Below the pieces are notes generated by a model, which had not been told where the DNA came from, ran no database searches, and saw only the letters and a program-made list of their open reading frames with translations. A stretch of DNA of 64,000 nt from Peromyscus leucopus (taxonomy: Eukaryota > Chordata > Mammalia > Rodentia > Cricetidae), in NCBI RefSeq assembly GCF_004664715.2, contig NC_051071.1, positions 6,141,062 to 6,205,061 of the forward strand, in the 5' to 3' direction. This document shows, piece after piece, positions 34,701-48,065 of the stretch. Position 1 is the stretch's first letter, and every line of letters starts with the position of its first letter. Position numbers and translations under genes: made by a program.

Positions 34701-37700
34701 AAGAGTTCTCCTCCAAGCTGAGGGACTTCATGAAGACAGAACTGAAAAAGAACAGGGAGATCTTTTCCAAATTATTCCTCGAGTTTCTCTAGAAAGATCC
34801 TCTTAGTATGGCCAATGCTACAAGACAACCTGCTAGGAGCTGTAGGAGAGCTCATCCATTCTTAGACTTCATCAAAGTCCGCCATAACTTTCTTCCAAAC
34901 TCTTTATAAGTTGATTTCACTGTCTAGACAATCTTTTTCCATCCTTGGCTCATAGAAGGTTACCATTTACTACAGATAGTTACACGGTTGCTTAATCATC
35001 AATTCTCTAGTGTACCGAGGGCATGGAGGCTTTGTTCATGGCTTCCTTCCTAACACAGAGCCTGGGACTTCACTGGCATTGAGTGCTTGCTGAATGGAAA
35101 GTAAAAAGATGCTAAATTTTATGAAGTCAAATGTCGGGCTTCTTGTTAGAAACACATGTAGGCTGAGCTTTCCACTTTCTTCAGGTCATCACACTCATTT
35201 TTACTGGCATATAGCATGTGAGTATAACAAGTTTTGAGAACAAGTATTAAATGTCATTAATCCCCAAAGGAGAATATAGTTATTTAGAGGTCTAGGATTT
35301 AAGAACTACTGGAAGAATTGGCTAGATTAGCCCAAGTTGGATACCTGGCAGGGTGACTGAAGTGAGCTCTAAACTATAAGCAGGAAAACATTCTCCATCT
35401 CTACTTCAATGACAAACAGTTCCAGGCTGCTTAAAGTCAGACTTTGTGATGACCACTGAAGACATAACTGTTGATTTACTTATAAGAACATTGACCAAGA
35501 TAAAGATGATGTTTTCTATGCATTCAGTAGCTGCTCATTCTCCAGCAGTATATCATGAGAGAAGGCCATGTCTTCACTCTGTAATTCAACAGCAAACGAC
35601 AGAGCAGGCCTTGGGCTACAGTGCAACCCTCATGAGGGCTGCTTCAGGATGCCTCTAACTGCTTTCCCTTGGGCCAGGACTTCAAAGCTGTATTGGTGAA
35701 ACATAAAACTCTGATTGGTCTGACTTAAGGCTGCCCACATTCTTTAACACACTCATTATGACACAGAAGGAAAATAAAGGGTAGGGATCTGTTAGCTAGT
35801 TCCCAAGAATGGAGTGAAATTTCTGTCAGGAGAGAACTTCCACATAGTACAGGGGTTCCTGCAACAACTGACAGGTTAGTGCCACTCCCTGAGCTAGCTG
35901 AGCTGGAGCCCTGGTGGCAAGTTCTTGGAAGCCTTACTGGTATTTTAGGCCAGGGATGAGCTACAGTATTTGTGTGGTCAGTGATCATCACAGGTCCCGT
36001 TGGAATAAGCTAGAGCAGATTATCATTGAGGTGGAGAGAAAAGGAACTGTCCCTGCTTGTGGACCCCATTCTGTATTTGGTTTCTAGCATTAAATCAGTT
36101 CAGAGATACCCAGGGAAGATAAAATCAACAGATGACCTTAGCTGGGAAGCATTAGGTTGCTTGGGAAGCCAAGGATCAGGGAGAAACCATTACTGACACT
36201 GTGGTGGTGGCAGACTGCAGAGTCTATACATCTGTAGAGGAATCTAGGAGGGTTTAGAGAACATTTAAGGCAAGATTTGGGCTTCTGTGTTGATGTGTAG
36301 TAAGTATTTGCTAGAACACCATGTCAGGGTATAGGCAACATCTAAAGGAACTGTCTTGAGATGTCCTTTATACAGGATACCAAATAGGCAAGGGTGGAGA
36401 GTCTATATCACCCCTGTGGATTGCAAGGCCAAGTCCAGGCCTAGAGGTGAGGTTTAATATGAATAGCACCCAGAGCCTCAGTGAGGTAGAGGCCATGGTT
36501 AGGCAGAAATCAGGAGGCTGGAGAATGAGGAGAATGCAGCTGGCTATTCTGGGCAGAAAGAGAATTTGGGTTTATACCAAAAGATCAAGATCACAGGTGC
36601 TATTTGACATCTAAGGCCCTGGTCTTCAGAGTGTCAAAGCTTCCACCTCTGTGGTCTGGTTAGGAGCTGGTTACTTCCACATTGTCTCCTGTCACTCCAC
36701 ATCATGGGTGGAGAGATGGGGACTCATGCCACGCTGTTGGTGAAGTGGTGAGCTAGAACACTGAGGGTTTACTCCAGGGTCCCTAACAAGTGCTCAGGCA
36801 CTGAGGAACACAGACCCTCATCCAGGGGACCCCATTGTATTCCATCTGTGGTGAGGGCTGCTTTGAATGAATCAAACCTTACAGAGTGAGTTTTACTGAG
36901 AGAAATACCAAATCTCTCACTTACTTTGATTTCAATTATTTCCAGAATGCAGTTCTGGAATTACGAAACTTTAAAAAGGTCGGGGTTATTGTTATTGGTA
37001 TTTCTCTTTGTTTGTCTGTTTGTTTTGAACACAGAATCTCTGATTAGTCTAAAGCAGCAGCAAGGGCTCTTAACTCTTAAATCAGCTTTCTTCTTGCTCT
37101 ATATTTATAAAATTAAATTGCAAGGAAATTACTGAAATTCACAATAATTGTGTTTCTTTGTAGTTTACAAACAAGTAACTGCCAAGAAAAGCTTCTTTAA
37201 TTAAATTATATTACAAATATGCTACTATTTCAATGAAAGCCTCTACTTGCCTCTTAAGTCACTCATGCTAAAACCCAAAGTCCTCATCAGCCCCCCACTC
37301 TCACCTGACTTCAATCTCATTTCTTACCAGTATTTTTTTTTATTTCAATTCTCTAGACCCCAGCTTTCTCGTGCTCAGACACAGTGATTCTTGTTTCAGT
37401 TTGCACATTTGAATCCCTTGGATGGCTCTTAGGGTGTGTACCCTACTTCCAGACACTCTGATCAAGGCTATGTGTGGTAGGCCCTGTGTGCAGACAGTGT
37501 CGCCAACTCCTAAAGCAGCAACAGTGCACTGGTATCTAACACACAGGCTGAACTGCATCCACGTCCTTCTCTTTGGGAAAAAATGTCACAAGAAGAGGAA
37601 TTGGGAATTCTTTAACATTTTCAGGGAAAGGAATTATTTTAACTAGCAGGAATATATAGTACTAGGAAAATTTCCTAATATGAGTCCTAACAGCACTGCA

Positions 37701-40019
37701 CATTATTAATATGAAGAATCTTTATGCCATAGGTAAGTTAACATTATTACTTAAGAGTTCAGCATTTTCTCTTTTAGCCTGGAAATAACTAGTTCTCATA
37801 TTGATTATCTTCTAGTCAAGCTAATATTTTGCAAAAATTTAATTAGTCATATTAATTTGTCTTGATACATAATGTAACTTAATCAGACTGAGACCTGTTT
37901 TTCTGGGGGAATCCAAGAAAAATACACATCATTCAAAACTTTGAAACACCATTCTTAATAATTTTTGCAATAAAATTTGATCATACAGTTAAGTATAAAT
38001 TTGTTTTATCTGATTTGTTTAATGTTACTGGATGAATAAGAAGAGACTGGCCTTGAGTCTTACCCTTGCAGAATTAATTTTTCACTCTTTTGTTATTAAA
38101 GTATATTTATTTATGTAGATGTGCATGTCCATGTTTGTGTGTGCAAACATACACATGTGGGTATTCATGCACATGTGATTTTGTGTGTAGATGTTCTCCA
38201 CATTCACTTTTAGTCTTCTTTTCTTGAAATAGGATCTTTCACTGACCTGAAGATCAACAATTCAGCTAAAACGGCTGGCCTGCAAGGCCCAGCGCTTTAG
38301 TCTCTGTCCACCCAGAATGAGTTTTCTCTCTCGTCTCAGTAAAAGGTTCATCTATTTTGAGGCCTGACAAGGATTAGAATTGAATAGAAGCTCAAGTGTC
38401 TTATGGCCACTTCAGCCTGTGCTGCAGTTAATCCTTAATTTTAGTATTGACTAAGACACATAGAGAGGAGTGAGGAAGGGTAATCAAAGGCGGCAATCTG
38501 GGGAGCTCAAGTCTGAGGACATGCAGTGCTTAGATTGACTGGCTGGAATTTGACAGACTAGTATCCACAAATGAAGTGGGGGAAACTTTCACAGAGAAAA
38601 CACTTCGGGTTCAGCTTCTGAAGCCCCAACCCTGTTGCTGATTTTTAAAGCAAAATATAAAGCAATAAGTAACATTGAAATGACATCATAAATACAAGTG
38701 AATCCCAGCTAGTTTCTTTTCCAGTCACAGAACATTTTAGAAAGGCTTCAGTAAGGTTAGGAAGAGGTTGCGCGCACACAGTGACTGCCACAGGTCTGTA
38801 TGAAATTCAGATTTGATGTTCCGACTCAGGTTGTCATCGCTGGGTCTAGGAGGTCAAGGAAATTGCTCTGTTTAGCATAATCCCAGAGACCTCTGTGAGG
38901 GATGATAGGGACATCTCACAGTTGCCAGCTGAGATTAAGCCAACTCATAGCCATCCAGGTTAGAGCTGCAAGAAAAATCTTGTGAGCAGAGGTGCTTGGC
39001 TGCCTAGATAGAGCTGTGTCTATAAAGCCTTGGCAGTGAAATCATATGTAGTTCCCTTAAACTTTTCTTGATGAGAGTGAACAGACTCTTGCTGAACTAA
39101 AGTTTATTTTCACAGAGAAGTATAGGTATTCTTGCATGTGATATAATAAAAGTATCTTTGTATTAAGAAAGGATTCCCATATATATACTTATAAAAACAC
39201 TACCAGGAATGAATGAATGACAAAAGCAATCACCTGAGACATTTTAAACCAAGATCTATAAAGAATTTAGAAATGCCCAACCCAAAACCTCTAGAATACT
39301 TCCTCAGACAAGGGAACTAGCAGGTATATAAGTTAAAATAAAGAGTGACCACATACTTACCAGATGGGCAGGTGTGACAAGAGACATCTGCTTTGCAGAT
39401 GGCGGTTTCCATGTCCCCTTGTTCGCCTGTGCTGCTTTATTATGGCTCAGTGAGATCCGGCCACTAGCCATGGCTCCTTCAGCCCAGTGAAGGAGGCTGA
39501 TCAGCCAAGGTGGGGAGAGGGCACAGCTTCAGAGATTCTCCACCATTTGCTTCAGGTAGCACAAGAGGAGAACACAACAAATAAGACCCACTTAGAGATT
39601 CTGATTCAGCACTTCTGGTTGGGGGCTAAGATATGTATTTGAATTCCCTGCCTTTCTCACTAGCTTGCCTTCAAACCAGGCCAGTTCTTTTCTTACATGG
39701 TCAACTCTAGCCAAAACAAACTCCTGGAAGTGCCAGGAATCTGATGATCTGTATTCTGCCTTTGGTCCACATGCCATAACTATACCAGGAATGTTTTCTC
39801 TTCCTCTTTTCTTGCGTTAGCCTACACTTGTACACCTGTGTGGAGGGCATACCAGACACTGATTTCTCTCTCTGGTCTCGTTCGCTGGCAATCCCCCTGA
39901 ATTTGTGATCTCTGTTTCTGCACTTGTTATACACAGTGATGTTCTCTGACTTAAAATTATCTTTCCTGCAGCTTTGGGTGTGAGGATCAGGCACCTATGA
40001 TCTCTAAAACATGGGGCAA
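31761..40019. other. Long AT-rich and single-copy stretch, no gene recognised
   Basis: Apart from one SINE noted separately (38098-38320) I see no gene or RNA gene. 33870-34800 could be further decayed ERV sequence, because it lies upstream of the ERVL pol on the same strand, but I see no motif that supports this. Minus frames 33922-34206 (94 codons) and 34513-34770 (85 codons) have no recognisable signature. Confidence 0.45.
38098..38320 (-). mobile_element. B4-like SINE, minus strand, diverged
   Basis: AAAGTATATTTATTTATGTA, a TGTGTGTGCA-rich part, TTTCTTGAAATAGGATCTTTCAC and ACGGCTGGCCTGCAAGGCCCAG match antisense B4-type SINEs. Confidence 0.5.
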
Positions 40020-40344
40020 CAACAGTATATCCAAGAAAAGTCCCAGGGAGGGCCCAGAAATGATGGTGTAGTAGAAACTAGAGGTCTTGAACCAGACCAA
40101 AGACTCTTTGCAATGAACGCTTGCAAGTAATGATATATGGACAAAGAGGGTTTACTTCGTGATTCATTGTGTCACACTGCAGCTGCCATGATGAGAGTTT
40201 TATTTTTTCCTATTTTTTCTCTCAAATTTTGTTTTATTGGGGGGGGGCTGCAGGGGCAGAGGGCAGATGTGAAGGGACAGAGAAATGAATGGGATCAAGA
40301 TGCATGATATGAAAGACAAATTGAATAAATAAAAAGTAAAATAA
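40020..40344 (+). mobile_element. Second copy of the L1-like 3' end
   Basis: AGGGCCCAGAAATGATGGTGT, AGAAACTAGAGGTCTTGA, CACACTGCAGCTGCCATGAT, GGGCAGAGGGCAGATGTGA and ATGGGATCAAGATGCATGAT align in order with 28325-28633. A run of nine G lies at about 40240-40248. The A-rich tail ends near 40344. Confidence 0.6.
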
Positions 40345-40432
40345 AATTATCTCTCATTAGACTGTAGACTTTTATATAGGGAGGCTATGTTCAAACTCTC
40401 AGCATAGCTACACCTGACTTTTATTGAGCATT

Positions 40433-40447
40433 AAGTTAGAAGAATTT
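40433..40447. repeat. Left copy of target duplication around the B1 pair
   Basis: AAGTTAGAAGAATTT occurs here and at 40762-40776, on both sides of the inverted B1 pair. The 13 bases CACTAAAAAGAGC-like between this copy and the first B1 are not part of the duplication. Confidence 0.75.
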
Positions 40448-40457
40448 CACTAAAAAG

Positions 40458-40460
<3 letters not shown>

Positions 40461-40488
<28 letters not shown>

Positions 40489-40597
40489 TGGTTTTTCGAG
40501 ACAGGGTTTCTCTGTGTAGCTTTGCGCCTTTCCTGGAGCTCGCTCACTTGGTAGCCCAGGCTGGCCTCGAACTCACAGAGATCCACCTGGCTCTGCC
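40461..40597 (-). mobile_element. B1 SINE, minus strand, missing about 40 bp of 5' end
   Basis: It begins with 29 T (40461-40489) and reads GGTTTTTCGAGACAGGGTTT and on to CTCTGCC, the antisense of B1 from its A-tail to about position 40. It stops five bases before the plus-strand B1. It shares with that copy the variant ACCAAGTGAG, so the two are close relatives. It carries an extra CGAGC relative to its partner near 40538-40545. Confidence 0.92.
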
Positions 40598-40602
40598 TTT
40601 TT

Positions 40603-40763
40603 GCCGGGCGGTGGTGGCGCACGCCTTTAATCCCAGCACTCGGGAGGCAGAGCCAGGTGGATCTCTGTGAGTTCGAGGCCAGCCTGGGCTACCAAGTGAG
40701 TCCCAGGAAAGGCGCAAAGCTACACAGAGAAACCCTGTCTCGAAAAACCAAAAAAAAAAAAAA
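40603..40763 (+). mobile_element. B1 SINE, plus strand, full length
   Basis: It starts GCCGGGCGGTGGTGGCGCAC and ends AACCCTGTCTCG with an AAAAACC-A(n) tail. The pol III B box GAGTTCGAGGCC is intact. The 3' half with GGAAAGGCGCAAAGCTACAC is typical of cricetid B1. Its tail abuts the right copy of the target duplication (40762-40776). Confidence 0.95.
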
Positions 40764-40984
40764 GTTAGAAGAATTTTTGAAGTAAAATGTCTGTTGAATT
40801 ACTGATTCCTATAATTCTGTAAAATCCTGTAAAATTCCAGTTTATAATTTTTCATCGAATAACTGAAAATTGATAAAATTAGGATAAATCGCTGAGTTGG
40901 AAGAATAGCTGTGAGGGGAAAACAGTCAGGCAAATATAACCAACGACTGAGAAAGCACAGCAGATATAGTTAAAAGTTCTTTGT

Positions 40985-41090
40985 GTGCAGGCTAGGGAGG
41001 CAGCCAGGCTGACAAGGTGCTTGCTGCACAAGCGTGAGCACCTCACTGTTATCTTCCACACTGACGTAGAAAGCCACATGCTCTGGCCCT
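40985..41090 (+). mobile_element. B3/ID-related SINE fragment
   Basis: GGCTAGGGAGGCAGCCAGGC, AAGGTGCTTGCTGCACAAGC and GTAGAAAGCCACATGCTCTGG resemble the sense start of rodent tRNA-derived SINEs. Confidence 0.5.
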
Positions 41091-41189
41091 GAGGAGGTGG
41101 CACAGGAGCATCTTGGAGGCTTTTTTTCTAGCCAGTCTAATCAGTCAGCAGGATTCAAGTCCAGTGAGAAACCCTCCCTTAAATAATGT

Positions 41190-41345
41190 GAAGAGACTGG
41201 GGGATTATTCAGCAATTGCTGTTCTTGCAGATGACCGTGCTCTGGTTCCCAGAATCCACATTTGGAGACTCACAACCATATGTTTCAGCTCCAGGGCATC
41301 TTCTGGCCTCTGTGGGTATCCCCCCCCCACACACACATGTTATTC
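41190..41345 (+). mobile_element. B2/B3-like SINE, plus strand, diverged
   Basis: GCTGTTCTTGCAGATGACCG, GGTTCCCAGAATCCACATTT, AGCTCCAGGGCATCTTCTGG and CCTCTGTGGGTAT follow the sense order of a B2/B3-type SINE, ending in a CCCCACACACACA tract. Confidence 0.65.
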
Positions 41346-44300
41346 ATGTGAACTCTCCCAAAATAGCATACAGAAACCACTGTATTATATAATGCAACTA
41401 TTGTTGTATAATAATACAGTTGTATAATTCAGCTATGAAAACATAGTTGTAGGTTTGTTTTCATACCTTAAAAATAGCTTTTTAAAGTTCATAAATAAAA
41501 TGTAATTTTAAGTTTATTTTTAGTAATCAAATTAGTTAGGCTCAGATATAAGTAGATTTTGCCCCATTTAATAAAAGAACCTGTCATTTCTCATATTTTA
41601 TTCTCTCAAGAGAAGTAAAATGAAGCAGAAACAAGTTCAAATTAAGTATGGTTCAGGCTTTCTCGTAACATTAGATTAGATTAGATGTCAGAGACAGGGA
41701 AGAATGGCCGTGGAGTGGCTGCCTGAGTTCAGATGTGCCTTCTGGTGCTGGGAACCGCCACAAGAAAAAATACTGCATTGTGTGCCGATGAGGGAGGTGA
41801 AATGGCTGGCAGTCAATCCAAGCCAAGGTCAGGCTCATGCTTGATTGGTGCAGGAAGTCTCGGAAGCACACACGTACCGTGGATGTGTGCTTATTGGTGT
41901 GGGCACTTAAAAATGAAAAAGAATGATGCAAAGCTTTGATAACAAAGCTATGCTAATGTGGACAGACAGACCATAGACCATGTGAACAACAACAAAGAGG
42001 AGCAAAGCAGATGACCAAGGAGTTGCTGTGGTAACATTGCTCATCCTCTGCTCAAGTATTATGAAAAGTTACCTAATTATAGAAAGACATTTCTATAGAT
42101 GTCTTGGGGGGGTGCTGTAATGTGTACCCTTATGATCTTAATATATTAGTTTCTATAGATTTGTACTTTAGTATAATAAAGAAATTTCTATTCAAGTATT
42201 GGGTCTGTCAGATGATGACAATTTTCCTGAGGATGCTGCCATTTACTTCCCCCAAATTAGGATTATCTGGATACCTATTAAAAACTTAGAAAGAATTCTT
42301 CCTGCTGTTTGGTTATGGAATGGAGCTCAGGGTATTGAGACACACAGGAGTTTTGGACTAAGGTGGACCATAGTTGTGATTCTTAGATTTACTGCTTATT
42401 AACTGTGGGTTTTAAGGGAAATTATTTTATTTACTGACACCTCAGGTTCTATGTTAATACTTGTGTATGAGGTGTATGAAAAACCAAATATATATGTGTG
42501 AAGAAGTGTTTAACTAGAAGAAAATACCATACATACACCCTCAGCAAACATTAAATTTACTTGGTTTTAATTTTGTTACTGTGTGTTGGTCAACTCAATT
42601 ACTTTTTCTATTGTTTCTTTAAATTTTCAACATCTAGATTTTAGAAAATATATCTATATCCCACTTGTATTTGTATGCCTCTATCTTCTTTATTATTTTC
42701 CTTCTGGTAGAAAACTTTCAGACCCTCTTGTGTACCTTGCTAGAGATACGAGGCTATTACTGGGGCATCAGGGTAAAGTACCATATAGGGTAAGAGACGT
42801 CTGTTTTCTGGATTTTGAGACTCTGGGTTTGCTTGAGTCTCATGGTTTCTCACAACCACGAGGCACCTAGAGCTGCTCAAGCTATATTTACAATTTATTT
42901 TCACTTCTTTTTGGATTTGAGCACTCATCATCTGAGACCTGTTTAGAAATCTAGTCTGTCCTTAGGCTTCAGATCTAAATTCTGAAGTATCTCAGGTGCT
43001 TGGATACTTAACCCTCGTGAGTGCTGGGGCTGTGCTCATTTTGGCTCATTTAGGTGCCTGTTGCAAAACCCTTTTGGAAGTTAAAATAAAGATAGGAAAT
43101 CCAGAAAAAGCAATATGAGAAGTGCAGGCGAGTAAAAGGACTCACAGCACACCCCAGCTTTCCCGTGCACTCTCCCCGTGTTCCTCGGAGCTGTGGTGAC
43201 CTGCAGTCTCCCTCATGCTTTCCCACTTGGAGTGGCTGTGCGAGCAGTAGCCATTTCCAAGCCTGCCTTCTTCCTACCTCGCCTTCTTGTTTTTTTTTCT
43301 GTGATTGAAATCTGGATTCTCCAAGGTTTGAGAGAGAGGCAGATATTATTTATTATTTTTATAGCCTTGTAGGCATTCAGAAAATGTTTGGCTTCAAACG
43401 TATTTTAATAAAATATTTAGCTGCAGTTACAAATGAGCATTTTGGCTGGAGTTTTGTTAAATACAAACTTGAAGCTGAAATTTGGTAAAGCTGTCTTAAG
43501 TACATCTGTCTTTGTCAATGAATATGTTTGTTTATCAAGTGCATACTTTCTGGATTTTTGTGGAAGAGAAGGTCAGATGGAGGAGCGTGAGGATTGCAGT
43601 GATTATGAATAGAGGAAGGGATTCATGGAGCATGGTGTGTAGAGATAAGGCATTACGAGAAGAGAGTTTGAGTCATCGTGTGCATGACTGGGTGTCCAGT
43701 CCAAGGCCAAAGCCGGAACTGCCATTGAGCTGAGCTTCCTATTGGCATGTTTTCCATGTTCTGAATGGTGAAGACATTCTTGAGTAGGTAGTCACAATTA
43801 TCAACAGAGAAGTATTGCTGATACAAAGGATGGTTCTTATAAATAAGCTTTATCTTTATTTAGTTTAAGATTCTACACAGCCCTAAAAATGGTCACATCT
43901 AATTCAAGGGATCAGTTGCATTCTCTCAAATGGAAGATAAGCAGTTGCATACATAGCTTTTAAAGAACAGCCATTACAAAGTTGGATGATGAAAATGACA
44001 TGTGTGATTAGAGAGAGAAAATTATTAGACTAGTCATTATGGATTGCTTATATAGCCTGGGCTCTTACAATGGGCATCTTTTTCTTAAAAAAAATAAAGA
44101 ATATTTTGAAGGTTTCTAGAGACCAGAGACATAGCAACAAATACCTGCAGTGACATGAGCTGTCTGCTGTCTCAGGGGATGGAGGTTACAGTGGCCGAGT
44201 CAGTGTGGGCCTACCTTCTTTGGTAGATTCTATCCACAGGAACACAAAGAAGGAGGTTAATCCTTGAAATTTTTAGTAGAGTATTTAGAATTCAATCTTG

Positions 44301-45474
44301 TTTAGATTATTTTAATAGAACAGGAACTGTAGTCTCAGTTTTCTAAGAGGATACAAGAGATTCTAAATCAACAAACCAGGAATGGAGGTGGTTAGGTACT
44401 TGAAAGTGGCAAACAAGTACGTCTTAACAGCAGCATGGTTGGACACTGCTCAGAGGAGACAACTTAAACATTGTCAGCTCCTTGGAGCAAAGGCCAGGTT
44501 TGAGTTTTCTTTGGAATTCTCACCATAGCCAACTGGGACTCCATGCCATCTTATTGAGGGGATGAGTATCAGTGTTCAGTCTGGGAAGATTCAGAGATTG
44601 TAGGAATGTGGTTATTTAGAAGCAAATGCTTTCCCCCAATCTATTTAACTGGTTAGTGTCCCAGAAAAAAGTGCTTGGCCCACTACAAATGCTTAGCTTT
44701 CTCATTTTAAGACAGGGATTCAAAAATCTATCTCATAGAATTGCTAGAGGTTGAAATAAGACCATTTATATGAAGTGTATAACAATGTCAGATATTGAAC
44801 CACACTACTTCTGCACTCAAAGATACTTCAGTGAGTGAATACCATGGACCTAACTTTGCACTAAATTTATGTGGATTATCTTGTTCAGTTTTTACAACAA
44901 CTCTATCAAGATTCTTGAAGAACTCAAATGAAAGTGGGGGAATGTTTAATAGTAGTATATTTCTATGGAGTTGGAAAACCACATGGAACTTGTTTCATGG
45001 AAGGACAAATGTGTGTGGGGGCAACTATGAATGAGAACCAAGAGGCATAGTGATTTTTGTAATTGTAAAGAGCTTTGTAAAGAAGGTCTGGAGAAAGCTA
45101 CCCAGCCTAGCCTGTGAATGGGAATTAGGGGTTTTATGGCCAGTAGCAAGGGTAGGCTAGAGATGGGTCTGTGAGGAAGGGAGGAGGGAAGCATCGTTCT
45201 ACATCACTGTGAAGGTATTAAGGGATGTTCGAGACTTCATAGAGAAGACATAGGGGCCATCTAGGGAAGAAGGCTTCTAGGCACGGGTTGAGATAGGTCT
45301 GATAGAAGAAGTTCTGGTGCCTGAATGTTGATGCTTGGAAACAATCTATTCGTCTGGGACTTGAAAATTAAAGGCAGTAGAAAAAGCAACGAGGCTCTTA
45401 GAAGACAGAGAATAAACACTCAGGCTTTTCTGATTGCGTGTGTTTAGAGAAAAGGATGCCAAGATCCTTCAGAA
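41346..45474. other. Single-copy sequence, nothing recognised
   Basis: Only chance frames under 100 codons. No RNA gene or assignable repeat. Confidence 0.45.
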
Positions 45475-45482
45475 ATATATAT

Positions 45483-45521
<39 letters not shown>
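45475..45521. repeat. (AT)n microsatellite
   Basis: AT tract with one phase break near 45493. Confidence 0.95.
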
Positions 45522-45524
<3 letters not shown>

Positions 45525-45760
45525 AATTACTGAGTTGAGGTAAAGACAAAGTGAAACACAGAAATTGTTAGTACACAGTTTGACAAATTATCACAAAACG
45601 AACACACCCCACAAGCACCACCCAGGTAAAGAAAGAGGACATTACTCTCTTCATCAATGTTTACTACTCGTAGTCTCACAGGCTGAGTTTCTTAAATGAA
45701 TCTATGTCCTTTTCATGCAGACATTTAAACATAAATATGACCAGTTAAAACAGTTTATCC

Positions 45761-45925
45761 GCGCTGGGCGGTGGTGGCGCACGCCTTTAATCTCAGCACT
45801 CGGGAGGCAGAGCCAGGCGGATCTCTGTGAGTTCGAGGCCAGCCTGGGCTACCAAGTGAGTTCCAGGAAAGGCGCAAAGCTACACAGAGAAACCCTGTCT
45901 CGAAAAACCAAAAAAAAAAAAAAAA
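45761..45925 (+). mobile_element. B1 SINE, full length, with target duplication
   Basis: It starts GCGCTGGGCGGTGGTGGCGC and ends in an A-tail. CAGTTTATCC at 45751-45760 and again at 45927-45936 is the target duplication. It carries the same ACCAAGTGAG variant as the pair at 40461-40763, so it is the same young subfamily. The B box GAGTTCGAGGCC is intact. Confidence 0.95.
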
Positions 45926-45936
45926 CCAGTTTATCC

Positions 45937-48065
45937 ATAAAGTGAGAAGAAAGTTTGTTTTAAAGAATGAGTCAGAGTAAACACTTTAAGCCCACAAAAT
46001 TCTATAAAAATCTATATAATGCATAATTAACATATAATAAGAGATTATTTTATATCCCTCTCAAATCCACTAGAACAGAATATTAAAGTCCAAAGAGGAG
46101 CTCCAATTTTTACAATGGAACATGTTTCTTAAAGTGTTTCAGCATATATATTACTGTTGGCACTGTTTTAAGTGCATCGTGTACTCAGCAAGTATTTGTC
46201 AATAATGATAATGGTGATATGTTGCCTTTTAATATTATTTATCATGTTCCCTCTAAAGCAATAACTTCTACAAGAAATAATCTGGTTCTTCTGAAGTTCC
46301 CGGCTGGAGCCTCATGAGAGAACATTTGATGGGTGTTAGTGATAACATTTTATGCATCAATGAAATCATTTTTCTCTTGCCCTCTGTTGTCCCCAGCCAC
46401 ACAGCTCTGGGTTTTATAGATGTGGAAGAAGGAGGAGTAAGAGAAAAATGATGAAAAATAGAAATGAAAAGGGAAACTAATGTAGAATTAAAGAAAGTAA
46501 AAAGGGCCATGCCTTCTTTCGCTCTGAGGATGTTTCTACTAAAAGTTCAGTCTAGTGATTAGCCATGCCATATTAATAGAGTAGATTTAATTCTGTGTGT
46601 AATTATATTTTTGTCAGTCATAATTTGTGAGCTTCTCTATGGCAGCCACCAGTGGCGGGTGGCCACTAACATAGGGGGAAAAGCCATTTGCCAAATTGGA
46701 ATAGTGATGAATACTTCCCTTGAAATTTTACAGACCATGGAGTGCATGTGATATGTAAATTTGATGATTAATAGCAATTGTAGCACATTTCTCTGCTTAT
46801 GAATGTTAAAGCAGTCTTGTTTTATGAACACTCCAAATGATCCCCACAATGTTTTGAAGATATTAATGGTTTGTTTAAACTTGATTTTAAATTGTCAGCA
46901 ACATTAGGAAGGAAGAAGGAATTTCTTTAACAAGAATGTGAATTTTGAAAAAAAAAAAAAGAATGTGAATTGTGTGTTTTGCTGTGTCTTTAGTAGCAGA
47001 AAGCTGATTTTATCACTTTGATATTTGGGTTAAAGTATTCATAGATCTACACTTTATTAGACCTTTAGTTGTCCACATCAGCCAGGGGATTATAACTTAA
47101 CAGCTTTACTTTTCAATGACAAATTGAGGTTATTTATTGCATGTTTTCAAATAGATATAGGCAATTTCAAGGAACTATGGGAACATGTCTAATGGCACAA
47201 ATAAAACCAATGCATAGTTTTGGCTAAGTAGCTACATGGCCCAAGGCTACTTTACCTTTGGTCCTTACAGTCAAGTCATAGTGAAAATAGGGGGGATTTA
47301 TTTAACCTCTAGGAACTTCAATTTTCTCATCTTCAAAAGTCAAGCTTCAGATTAGGTTATTGCAAGGACCAAAGGGGCTGTGCATGTGAAGCCCGGCACA
47401 ATCAGTGCTCGACAGATAATTTTATTGTAAAAGTATTCTTTTACAGTTTTTAATGCTGTGGTTCTGAAATGTACTTCAGTTACACAGTTATTAAAAACCC
47501 TGACATTCCTTGGAAGAAGGGAGGAAATGCCTCATGGACTCACCTGGCACAGTTTTTCATGGGAAGTCATGATCTTGGGATCACGAGGACTGGGACAAGA
47601 AGTAGGACCTGGAAGGGTGAGAAGGAAAGATAAGAGTGTGTTTAGGAGGCACTGAGGGAGACTGATTAACCCTCTTGTTGGCATATTTTCTCTTATAGTT
47701 TACCTCTATGAATGCAGTCTAGAGTGACTGGAAATAGCCTGAATCTGGGCCATTTTTAAAGCCCGTACACTTCACCCTAAACTTAAAAACAACATTCTAC
47801 ACTTTTTGACAAGAGTTTTCTCCAGTAATGGGACACAAACAGAATAGAGAATATCTTGTTTGTTTTAAATATGAAGATATTTAGTCCAGATAAATTAGGT
47901 AGGGGTATCTGGTACTTAACCAGATTTTCTGACCTATAGTTCCTTGATTGTTCTTCTATACTATTTTGTCTGAAATACTGAGTTGTATACACTCACATAA
48001 TTTCTTCCTTCCCATTTAAAAGTTTTCTGAACCTCATTTTCTTAATAAAATAGGATTCTTTTGAA
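45937..48065. other. Single-copy sequence with a short poly(A) insertion
   Basis: At 46932-46971 a 13-bp direct repeat AAGAATGTGAATT brackets TTG plus a run of A. Otherwise nothing recognised. Confidence 0.5.

Noticed and set aside
33870..34800. ERVL gag upstream of the pol remnant
   Set aside because: Position and strand would fit, but no gag motif can be seen in either minus frame.
40488..40670. Open frames over the B1 pair
   Set aside because: B1 is a non-coding 7SL-derived SINE; these frames are incidental.
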